Of a stretch of DNA of 64,000 nt, positions 8,769 through 17,056 are shown in pieces. The notes under the pieces were generated by a model. That model saw nothing but the letters and a program-made list of their open reading frames with translations, was not told the DNA's origin and did not search any database. Location of the stretch: the NCBI GenBank assembly GCA_021298815.1, contig JAJTHE010000021.1:84479-148478 (forward strand), read 5' to 3'. Position numbers and translations under genes: made by a program. Every line of letters starts with the position of its first letter. The first letter of the stretch is position 1. Source of the DNA: Betaproteobacteria bacterium. Its GTDB lineage: Bacteria > Pseudomonadota > Gammaproteobacteria > Burkholderiales > CAIKXV01.

Positions 8769-9740
8769 CTATTCCTTCGCAACCAGGTTCGCCGCCTCGA
8801 TCATCGGCTTCCATCGCGCGCTTTCGCTGGCGACGAACCGGTTGAACGTCTCCATGCTCATCGCCTCTGGCAGGAGGCCGTAGCGGCTCAGCTGCTTCTG
8901 CACCTCGGGCCGCGCGAGGAAGGTCGAAAGTTCTGCGTGCAGTCGCGTGGCGACCGGCCTCGGAAAGCCCGCCGGCGCCGACAACGCGTACCAGGTCGAG
9001 CTCACCAGCGACGGGTGCCCCAGTTCGCGCAGCGTCGGTACGTCCGGGTAGTCCGCCAGCCGCTGCGATGACGTGACGGCGAGCGGAAGCAGCGTGCCTG
9101 CACGGATGAACGTCGAGGTCGAGGCGGAGGTCAGCGTCGAGAAGACCACGTGCCCGCCGGCGGCATCGGCGAGACCCTGCACCGTGCTGCGGTAGGGCAC
9201 GTGCGACACGCTGATCTTCAGCGCGGCGGCAATGGCCTCGCCCATCACATGGCCGTCGGAGCCGACGCCGGCCGATGCGAAGGTCATCGGCCTGCCGAGG
9301 GCCTTGCCGTACTCGATGAACTCGGCGACCGTCTTCACCTTCGTGCTCGGATGCACCGCGAGCATCACGGGCGGGCCGGCGATGTAGGCGATGTGGGTGA
9401 AGTCCCTGATCGGATGGTAGGGCGTCTTCGGCGCGATCACCGGCACCAGCGACATCGTGGTGAGGTTCGTCACGCCCAGCGTGTAGCCGTCGGACTCCGC
9501 CTTCGCGATCGCCTGCGCGCCGATCGCCCCGCCGGCACCGGTGCGGTTCTCGACGATGAACGGCTGCTTGAAGGTGGCCGACAGGTGGTCCGCGACGAAG
9601 CGGGAGACGATGTCGGCGGTGCCGCCCACGCCGAACGGGGCAATGATGCGCACCGGGCGCTGGGGCCAGTCCTGGGCGAGGGCGGATGTCGTCGTGAACC
9701 CTGCGGCGGTGAGCAGCAGGACGACCAGTCGCTTCGTCAT
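8769..9740 (-). CDS. TTT substrate-binding protein (TctC/Bug family)
   Basis: MTKRLVVLLLTAAGFTTTSALAQDWPQRPVRIIAPFGVGGTADIVSRF...VSHVPYRSTVQG; start corrected from the 564-aa track ORF. Confidence 0.93.
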   Translation of the reverse strand: MTKRLVVLLLTAAGFTTTSALAQDWPQRPVRIIAPFGVGGTADIVSRFVADHLSATFKQPFIVENRTGAGGAIGAQAIAKAESDGYTLGVTNLTTMSLVPVIAPKTPYHPIRDFTHIAYIAGPPVMLAVHPSTKVKTVAEFIEYGKALGRPMTFASAGVGSDGHVMGEAIAAALKISVSHVPYRSTVQGLADAAGGHVVFSTLTSASTSTFIRAGTLLPLAVTSSQRLADYPDVPTLRELGHPSLVSSTWYALSAPAGFPRPVATRLHAELSTFLARPEVQKQLSRYGLLPEAMSMETFNRFVASESARWKPMIEAANLVAKE

Positions 9741-9753
9741 GGTCTGGGTTCCA

Positions 9754-11124
9754 TCAGGGCAGGGGTTCGCTGCCGGCAGGCACTGTTGCCTCCGCCAGCG
9801 CGGCCGCGCGTGGCAGCCCGTCGGTCCTGCCTGCGAGCTGCAGCAGTCGCCGCGCACCCTCGGCACCCAGCACGCGGCTCGCGCAATCGAGGAACTTCTC
9901 TTCATGGTCGGCCTCGGACATCGGCCACTCGCTCGAGCCGGGCGATCGGTCGACCCGGCGCCTGAAGGTGCCGCGGCGCGTGACGAGTTCGAGGTCGTTG
10001 TAGCCGACGGTCCCGGAGTAGACCTTGTCGTCGGGAATCCGGTAGCGCCGTACCTTCTGCATGAGTTGCCGCGCCTCGGGCCGGGCCAGCATCGCGTCCG
10101 TGTAGGTCTCCAGCGTGATGCGGCGATCCAGCAGCGTTGCGGCGATCGAATACTGGATGCTGAACTTGCCCTCTGCACCGGTGCGCGGGTCGTCGTACTT
10201 GAGCGCATCGTCGCTGCCGGGCGGGAATCCGACCGAAACTGCTTCGACCTCGTCGGTCGCGATCCGGTGTTCGGCGAGCATCTCCAGCAGGCCGCCGATC
10301 GGCCGGTGGTTGCACGAGCAGCACGGCCATCGCTTGTAGTTGATGCCGGGGTCGACCAGCGCCCAGCGCGAGCCCAGTTCCTCGACCAGGCTTGCGAACG
10401 GTCGGCCATCGTCGCCGGCATACGTCGCAAGGAAGCTTTTCCTGCCACCGAAGATGTCCGCATCGCCGGTGAAGCCCTGCCGAGCCAGCCAGGTCGACAT
10501 CACCGCACCGCGTGCTGCGAGTCCTGCATGGAACGGCTTGGTCATGGTGCCGAAGTTGCGCGTGTGGCCCGATGCCTGGGAGGCTGCGATGCCCCAGGCG
10601 CTGCAGAGTTGCCCGGCGTCGAGGCGGTACAGCCTTGCTGCTGCCGCGGTGGCGGCGAACACGCCTGCCGTCGAGGTCGGATGCCAGCCGCGAAGGTAGT
10701 GGCCGTTGCCGAGCGCCCGGCCGACCACGCCTGCGACCTCCAGCCCGAGGACGTACGCGCCCAGGGCCTCGCGCCCGGATGCGCCCGTTGCCTCCGCGAC
10801 GGCGAGCACGGCCGGCACCAGCGTCGAACTCGGGTGCCCGCGCTGGGTCGGCAGGGTGTCGTCGAAATCGAGCGCATGCACGAACATGCCGTTTGCGAGC
10901 GCCGCATCGGCCGGCGTGGCGCGCAGCGTGCTGCCCCAGACGGTCGCCTGCGGCTTGCCACCGGATTCGGCGACCCAGCGCCGCGCGATCGCGCTGCCCT
11001 CGTCGAGCGTTCCCGCCAGGCCGCACGCCAGCGCGTCGGCGATCGCGATGCGGGCGCCGTGCAGCACCGCCTGTGGTACCTCGGCCGTCTCGACCACAAA
11101 CCTTGCCATGCGCTCGGTCGTCAT
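9754..11124 (-). CDS. MmgE/PrpD family protein
   Basis: MTTERMARFVVETAEVPQAVLHGARIAIADALACGLAGTLDEGS...NGMFVHALDFDDTLPTQRGHPSSTLVPAVLAVAEATG...GTMTKPFHAGLAARGAV. Confidence 0.9.
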   Translation of the reverse strand: MTTERMARFVVETAEVPQAVLHGARIAIADALACGLAGTLDEGSAIARRWVAESGGKPQATVWGSTLRATPADAALANGMFVHALDFDDTLPTQRGHPSSTLVPAVLAVAEATGASGREALGAYVLGLEVAGVVGRALGNGHYLRGWHPTSTAGVFAATAAAARLYRLDAGQLCSAWGIAASQASGHTRNFGTMTKPFHAGLAARGAVMSTWLARQGFTGDADIFGGRKSFLATYAGDDGRPFASLVEELGSRWALVDPGINYKRWPCCSCNHRPIGGLLEMLAEHRIATDEVEAVSVGFPPGSDDALKYDDPRTGAEGKFSIQYSIAATLLDRRITLETYTDAMLARPEARQLMQKVRRYRIPDDKVYSGTVGYNDLELVTRRGTFRRRVDRSPGSSEWPMSEADHEEKFLDCASRVLGAEGARRLLQLAGRTDGLPRAAALAEATVPAGSEPLP

Positions 11125-11128
11125 GCGC

Positions 11129-12109
11129 TCAGTCGCCCTTGATGCGCAGGCGGGTGATGATGCGGGTCCACTTCTCCGCATCGGCCGCCATGAACCGGGT
11201 CATCTCCTGCGCCGTCATGCCCGCCGGGTCTGCGCCCAGTCCGTTCCGGACCTGGTCGAGGAACTCCGGCACGTTGAGCAGCCCGACGATGGCGTTGCCG
11301 AGCAGCGCGACGATGTCCGGGGGCGTCTTCGCCGGTGCTGCGAAGCCGTACCAGGACCCGGCCGCATAGCCCGGGACGCCGGCCTCGGCGATCGTGGGGA
11401 CATCCGGGAGCAACGCCGAACGCCGGCTGCCTGTGGTGGCCACCATGCGCAGCCGGCCCGCCTTCACGAAGGGCATCAGCGGACCGATCGAATTGAAGGT
11501 GAGGTCGATCTCGCCCGCGACCGCAGCGGAGATCGCGAGTGCCTGCCCCTTGTAGGGGATGTGGGTGAAGTCGACGCCCGCCATGTTCTTGAACAGTTCC
11601 CCTGCAAGGTGCGTGGAACTGCCCGTGCCGGAGGAGGAGAAGTTGAGCTTCCCCGGGTTGGCCTTCGCGACCGAGATCACGTCACGCACCGTCTTCACGG
11701 GTACCGACGGGTGGACGACCAGGGCGTTCTGCGTGATGCAGACCAGCGCGACCGCCGCGAGGTCGCGCGCCGCGTCGAAGCCGCTCTTCGGATACAGCGC
11801 CGGAATGGAGGACAGCGACGAATTGACGGCCAGCAGCGTATAGCCATCCGGCGGCGATTTCGCCACGAGCTCGTTCGCGATCAGCCCCGCTGCGCCCGAG
11901 CGGTTCTCGACCAGCACCGGCTGTCCGATGCGCTCGGTGAGCGCCTGGGCCACCATGCGCGCGGAGAGGTCCGCTGCACCACCGGGCACGAAGCCGACGA
12001 TGATGCGTATCGGCCTGGCCGGGAACCCCTGGGCGGCAGCGGCGCCATTCCCCGCGACGATTGCAGTGATGACCGTCATCCAGCACAGCAATCGGAGTCT
12101 CGTCGGCAC
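11129..12109 (-). CDS. TTT substrate-binding protein (TctC/Bug family); GTG start at 12109 or ATG at 12079
   Basis: AAAAQGFPARPIRIIVGFVPGGAADLSARMVAQALTERIGQPVLVENRSGAAG...DFTHIPYKGQAL. Confidence 0.92.
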   Translation of the reverse strand: MPTRLRLLCWMTVITAIVAGNGAAAAQGFPARPIRIIVGFVPGGAADLSARMVAQALTERIGQPVLVENRSGAAGLIANELVAKSPPDGYTLLAVNSSLSSIPALYPKSGFDAARDLAAVALVCITQNALVVHPSVPVKTVRDVISVAKANPGKLNFSSSGTGSSTHLAGELFKNMAGVDFTHIPYKGQALAISAAVAGEIDLTFNSIGPLMPFVKAGRLRMVATTGSRRSALLPDVPTIAEAGVPGYAAGSWYGFAAPAKTPPDIVALLGNAIVGLLNVPEFLDQVRNGLGADPAGMTAQEMTRFMAADAEKWTRIITRLRIKGD

Positions 12110-12304
12110 GGATGCATCCCCTCGCAGAAAGTAGGAAACACAGGACCAAGCATCGAATGCACTGTACGTGCTGGTCTGCGGGAGGTCAAATCGAGAGGGC
12201 GGCTGGGCCGCGGACTTTCGCCTAGAATCCGGGCAACCTTGCCTTGGTGGTCCCGCAAGACGTCGAACCCCATCGACGCGCCCGCCGCCGCACCAGGAGG
12301 ATGA

Positions 12305-15037
12305 ATGACCCCAGCGGTTTCCCCGCAGGACGCGATTGCCCTGCGCCGCGTGCTGCCTGTCGACGGTGTCGACCACGATTACTTCAGCCTCGCTGATGCG
12401 GCCAGCCTCGGCCTCGCCGGCGTCGACCGCCTGCCGTTCACGATCAAGGTGTTCGTCGAGAGCCTGATCCGCCAGCGCGCGCTGGGTCGGTCCGGTCCGG
12501 AAGACCTCGCCAGCCTCGCGCAGTGGCTGCACGCGCGCGGGAAAGACGGCAAGGGCGACCAGGGCGATCGGCAGCATCGGGACTGCGAGATCGGCTTCCG
12601 CCCCGCGCGGATGATGATGCCCGACTCCTCCGGCATCACGCTGCTCGGCGACATGGCCGCGATGCGCGATGCGATGGTCGACCTGGGCGGGGACCCGCGC
12701 CGGATCAACCCGCAGATCCAGCTCGACTTCATCGTCGACCACTCGGTGATGGTCGAGGCGCAGGGGCGTCCCGATGCGCTCGTGTTCAACATGCAGCGCG
12801 AGTTCGAGCAGAACCGGGAGCGCTACGAGTTCCTGCGCTGGGGCAGCCGGGCGTTCGGCAACCTGCGGGTGTTCCCGCCGGGCTCGGGCATCCTGCACCA
12901 GATCAACCTCGAGTACCTCGCGAGCGTCGTGTTCACTGCCGAGGTGGACGGCCGCAGGCTGGCGTATCCGGATTCGCTGATCGCTATGGACAGCCACACC
13001 GCGATGACCAATGCACTTGGCGTCGTCGGCTGGGGTGTCGGCGGACTTGAGGGTGGCACCGTGGCGCTCGGCGAGCCGATCTCGATCCTGGTGCCGGAAG
13101 TCGTCGGTTGCCGGCTGGTCGGCCGCCTGCCCGCCGGCACCACCGCCACCGACCTGGCGCTGACCGTGACGCAGGCGATGCGCCGCCACGGGGTGATCGC
13201 CAAGGTGGTGGAGTTCTTCGGCCCGGGCGTGGACACGCTCATGCTGCCCGAGCGGGCGACGCTGTCCAACATGACGCCGGAGTACGGCGCGAACATGGGG
13301 TTCTTCCCGGTCGATGCGGAGACGCTGCGCTACCTGGCGCTCACCGGCCGTACGCCGTCGCAGGTGGCCCTGGTCGAGGCGTACTGCCGGGCGCAGGGCC
13401 TGTGGCGCGACAGCGCCGGCACGGCGCCGGACTATGCGCAGGTAGTCGAGGTCGACCTCTCCGCCGTCGAGCCGGTGATGGCTGGCCCGGGCAGGCCGGA
13501 TGCGCGCGTGCCGCTCGCCCAGGTGCCGGCGGCGTTCGCCGCGGCCGCGGCACCGGCTGCCGCCGATGCGTCCGCGCGCGTGCCCCTGCCCGGCATGGAA
13601 GACACGCTCGGCGATGGCGACGTGGCGATCGCCGCGATCACCAGTTGCACCAACACCTCGAACCCGATGGTGATGATCGCCGCCGGCCTGCTCGCGCGCA
13701 ACGCGCGCCGGCGCGGGCTGACGGTGTCGCCGCGGGTGAAGACCTCGCTCTCGCCCGGCTCGCGGGTGGTGGCCGACTACCTCGCGCGCAGCGGCCTGCA
13801 GGAAGACCTCGATGCGCTCGGCTTCCAGGTCGCCGGCTTCGGCTGCATGACCTGCATGGGCAACTCGGGGCCGCTGGCCGAGCCGGTGCTCGCAGCCATC
13901 GACGAGGCGAAGCTGGCCACGGTGGCGGTGCTCTCGGGCAACCGCAACTTCGATGCGCGCATCCATCCGGCCGTGCGCGCGAACTTTCTCGCCTCGCCGC
14001 CGCTGGTGGTGGCCTGTGCGATCGCCGGCACGATCGTCCGCGACCTCACCTGCGAGCCGCTGGGCACCGACCCGGAAGGCCGCCCGGTCTTCCTGCGCGA
14101 GATCTGGCCCGGCACGGACGAGGTGCGCGCCGTGCTCGACCGCACGCTCGATGCCGACCTGTTCCGTGCCCGCTACGCGAGCATCCTCGACGGTTCGCCG
14201 CAATGGCAGTCGCTGGTCGCACCGGACACGCCGCGCCATGCCTGGCGGGACGGCAGCCACTTCATCATCCGCCCGCCGTTCTTCGAGGGCCTGCCGCCGG
14301 CGCCACCGCCGGTGCGGCCGCTGCACGGTGCACGCGCCCTGCTGATGCTCGGCGACATGGTGACCACCGACCACATCTCGCCGATCGGTGCGATCCCGGC
14401 GTCCGGCCCGGCCGGCCGCTACCTGCAGTCGCTCGGCGTCGCGCCGAAGGACTTCGTGAACTATGCTGCGCGCCGCCTGAACCACGAGGTGATGGTACGC
14501 GGCACGTTCGCGAACCTGCGACTGCGCAACGAACTCACGCCGGGCGTCGAAGGATCATCGACCGTGCATGTACCGAGCGGGCAGGCGATGTCGGTGCACG
14601 AGGCGTCGGAGCGTTATCGCGCGGATGGCATCCCGCTGGTGGTGGTCGCCGGCCGCGAGTACGGTGCCGGTTCCTCGCGCGACTGGGCGGCCAAGGGCAC
14701 GGCGCTGCTCGGCGTGCGCGCGGTGATCGCCGAATCGTTCGAGCGCATCCATCGCTCGAACCTGGTGGGGATGGGCGTGCTGCCGCTGCAGTTCCCGGCC
14801 GGCACCACGCGCAGGACCCTGGGCCTGACCGGCCACGAGTCGTTCGACGTCGACACCGTCGCGGCTGCGCAGGGCACCAAGGCCGATGTTGCATGCACGA
14901 TCGTCCGCGCCGACGGCAGCCGCATCCCGATCACGCTGACCGCGCGCCTCGATACGCGGCTCGAGGTCGACTACTACCGGCACGGCGGCATCGTCCAGCA
15001 TGTGCTGCGCAAGTTCCTGGAGGAGACACCCCGATGA
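12305..15037 (+). CDS. Aconitase-superfamily hydratase (AcnA/IRP-like, divergent)
   Basis: LPFTIKVFVESLIRQ...DFIVDHSVMVEAQG...AAITSCTNTSNPMVMIAAGLLARNA...GFGCMTCMGNSGPL...LSGNRNFDARIHP...MVTTDHISPIGAIP...GAGSSRDWAAKGTALLGVRAVIAESFERIHRSNL. Confidence 0.92.
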   Translation: MTPAVSPQDAIALRRVLPVDGVDHDYFSLADAASLGLAGVDRLPFTIKVFVESLIRQRALGRSGPEDLASLAQWLHARGKDGKGDQGDRQHRDCEIGFRPARMMMPDSSGITLLGDMAAMRDAMVDLGGDPRRINPQIQLDFIVDHSVMVEAQGRPDALVFNMQREFEQNRERYEFLRWGSRAFGNLRVFPPGSGILHQINLEYLASVVFTAEVDGRRLAYPDSLIAMDSHTAMTNALGVVGWGVGGLEGGTVALGEPISILVPEVVGCRLVGRLPAGTTATDLALTVTQAMRRHGVIAKVVEFFGPGVDTLMLPERATLSNMTPEYGANMGFFPVDAETLRYLALTGRTPSQVALVEAYCRAQGLWRDSAGTAPDYAQVVEVDLSAVEPVMAGPGRPDARVPLAQVPAAFAAAAAPAAADASARVPLPGMEDTLGDGDVAIAAITSCTNTSNPMVMIAAGLLARNARRRGLTVSPRVKTSLSPGSRVVADYLARSGLQEDLDALGFQVAGFGCMTCMGNSGPLAEPVLAAIDEAKLATVAVLSGNRNFDARIHPAVRANFLASPPLVVACAIAGTIVRDLTCEPLGTDPEGRPVFLREIWPGTDEVRAVLDRTLDADLFRARYASILDGSPQWQSLVAPDTPRHAWRDGSHFIIRPPFFEGLPPAPPPVRPLHGARALLMLGDMVTTDHISPIGAIPASGPAGRYLQSLGVAPKDFVNYAARRLNHEVMVRGTFANLRLRNELTPGVEGSSTVHVPSGQAMSVHEASERYRADGIPLVVVAGREYGAGSSRDWAAKGTALLGVRAVIAESFERIHRSNLVGMGVLPLQFPAGTTRRTLGLTGHESFDVDTVAAAQGTKADVACTIVRADGSRIPITLTARLDTRLEVDYYRHGGIVQHVLRKFLEETPR

Positions 15038-16020
15038 AACGCATCCCCGCATTCGCCCCCGCCTTCCTGCTGCTGCCGATCCTGTTGCCTGCGGCCGGTG
15101 CGGCCCGGGCGCAGCCGGCCGAGTATCCGCTGAAGTCCATCCTGTTCATGGTGCCGCAGGCCGCGGGCGGCTCCACCGACACCCTGGCGCGATTGATAGG
15201 CCAGCGCCTGGGCGATGCTTTGGGCGTGACGATCCTCATCGAGAACCGGCCGGGCGCCAACGGCATCATCGGCACGGAAGCGGCGCTCAAGGCGGCGCCC
15301 AATGGCGGTACCCTGGTGGTGAGCGGCACCGGCATCATGGCGATCAACCCGAGCCTGTACCCGAAGCTCTCGTACGACCCGGTGCGCAACTTCGCGCCGG
15401 TGGCGAACTTCGGCTACTCGACCAGCGTGCTGGTGGCGCACCCGTCGCTGCCGGTGAAGACGATCGCCGACGTGATCGCACTGGCGAAGAAGAAGCCGGG
15501 TGCGATCAAGTACGCGTCGGCTGGCGTGGGCAGCTCGCCGCACCTGTCGGCTGCGCTGTTCCAGCACATGTCCGGGGTCGACGTGCTGCACGTGCCGTAC
15601 AAGGGCAGCACGCCCGGGGTCAGCGCGACGCTCACCGGCGAGACCGAGATCATGTTCACCGGCGTGGCCTCGGCGCTGTCGTTCATCAAGGCCGGCCGCC
15701 TGCGTGCGATCTCGATCAACGGGCCGCGGCGCAGCCCCGCGCTGCCGAACACGCCGACGGCGGGCGAGTCCGGCCTGCCGGGCTTCGAGGCCGACTTCTG
15801 GATCGGGCTGTTCGCGCCCGCGGGCACGCCGCGTGCGCTGATCACGCGGCTGAACACCGAGGTCAACCGCATCCTCACCGCGGACGCGATGAAGGAGCGG
15901 CTGACCGAGCTCGGCGTCGACCCGGTGCCGGGCACGCCCGAGCAGTTCGGCGAACTGCTCGTGCGCGACATCGAGCGCTGGGCGAAGGCGGTGAAGGCGG
16001 CCGGGCTGAAGGGCGAGTAG
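15034..16020 (+). CDS. TTT substrate-binding protein (TctC/Bug family), ATGA-coupled to the aconitase gene
   Basis: ARAQPAEYPLKSILFMVPQAAGGSTDTLARLIGQRLGDALGVTILIENRPGANG...VLHVPYKGSTPG; ATG at 15034 overlaps TGA ending 15037. Confidence 0.93.
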   Translation: MKRIPAFAPAFLLLPILLPAAGAARAQPAEYPLKSILFMVPQAAGGSTDTLARLIGQRLGDALGVTILIENRPGANGIIGTEAALKAAPNGGTLVVSGTGIMAINPSLYPKLSYDPVRNFAPVANFGYSTSVLVAHPSLPVKTIADVIALAKKKPGAIKYASAGVGSSPHLSAALFQHMSGVDVLHVPYKGSTPGVSATLTGETEIMFTGVASALSFIKAGRLRAISINGPRRSPALPNTPTAGESGLPGFEADFWIGLFAPAGTPRALITRLNTEVNRILTADAMKERLTELGVDPVPGTPEQFGELLVRDIERWAKAVKAAGLKGE

Positions 16021-16041
16021 CGAGGCGGTATCCGGGTGCGA

Positions 16042-17001
16042 TCAGTTCGCGGTCGCGCCCGATTCCTTCACGATCTTCCCCCACTTCGCGGTCTCGCTCT
16101 TCACGTACGCCGCGAACTCCGCCGGCGTGCTCCACACCGGTTCCAGCCCGGCGGCGGTGAGCCGCGCGCGCAGGTCCGGGTTCTGCACGGCCTTCACCGT
16201 CACCGCATTGAGGCGGTTGACGATCTCCGGCGGCGTGCCTGCGGGCACGAACAGCCCGTACCAGTTGTTGATCTCGTAGCCCGGCACGCCCGACTCGGCG
16301 ATGGTCGGCAGGCCGGGCAGCCCCTCGAAGCGCCGGGTGCCGGTCAGGGCGACGGCGCGCAGCTTGCCGGCCTGGATGTAGCTGATCGCGGTCGCCACCG
16401 AGGAGAAGCTGAGCTGGGTGCGGCCGGCGATCAGGTCGAGCATCGCCGGTGCGCCGCCCTTGTAGGCGATGTGCGTCATCGTGGTGCCGGTCATCGAGGC
16501 GAACAGCTCGCCAGCGAGATGGGTGTCGGTACCGGTGCCGGCCGACCCGTACGAGAGCTTGCCCGGGTTGGCCTTCGCATGCGCGACCAGGTCGGCGACG
16601 GTCTTCACCGGCAGCGTCGGCGTGACCACCAGCACGCTCAGCCCGTTCACCGCCAGGCTGACCGGGATCAGGTCGCGCATCGGGTCGAACGGCAGCGTCT
16701 TGAACAGCGAGGGCGCGATCGCGATGCCGCCGAGGTGGCCGAGCGCGATCGAGTAGCCGTCGGCCGGCGACTTGGCGACGTAGTCGAGGGCGAGGGTGCC
16801 TCCGGCGCCGGTGCGGTTCTCGACCAGCATCGGTTGCTTCAGCACTTCGCCCAGTTCCTGGGCGATCAGCCGTCCCGCGATGTCGGCGCCGCCGCCGGGG
16901 GCGAACGGGATCACCAGGCGCATCGGGCGGTTGGGCCAGGCCTGCGCGAAGCAGTTCGTGCCCAGCAGGCACAGCAAGAGGAACCCCGGAAGCCTGCGCA
17001 T
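16042..17001 (-). CDS. TTT substrate-binding protein (TctC/Bug family)
   Basis: MRRLPGFLLLCLLGTNCFAQAWPNRPMRLVIPFAPGGGADIAGRLIAQELGEVLKQPMLVENRTGAGG...MTHIAYKGGAPA. Confidence 0.94.
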   Translation of the reverse strand: MRRLPGFLLLCLLGTNCFAQAWPNRPMRLVIPFAPGGGADIAGRLIAQELGEVLKQPMLVENRTGAGGTLALDYVAKSPADGYSIALGHLGGIAIAPSLFKTLPFDPMRDLIPVSLAVNGLSVLVVTPTLPVKTVADLVAHAKANPGKLSYGSAGTGTDTHLAGELFASMTGTTMTHIAYKGGAPAMLDLIAGRTQLSFSSVATAISYIQAGKLRAVALTGTRRFEGLPGLPTIAESGVPGYEINNWYGLFVPAGTPPEIVNRLNAVTVKAVQNPDLRARLTAAGLEPVWSTPAEFAAYVKSETAKWGKIVKESGATAN

Positions 17002-17056
17002 CGATGTCGTCCTTTCGAATGGGCGCCCGACCCTCCGGGCCGGGGCATGACGCCTG

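Noticed and set aside
12223-12228. TAGAAT -10-like hexamer upstream of aconitase gene (a similar one at 54595-54600 before the SDR gene)
   Set aside because: No matching -35 at proper spacing; reported promoters would be speculative.
11129-14485. Very long minus-strand ORF (1118 aa) antisense to the aconitase gene
   Set aside because: Only its C-terminal ~320 aa is a real TctC; the rest is Arg/His/Ala-rich antisense reading of acn, typical of high-GC spurious ORFs.
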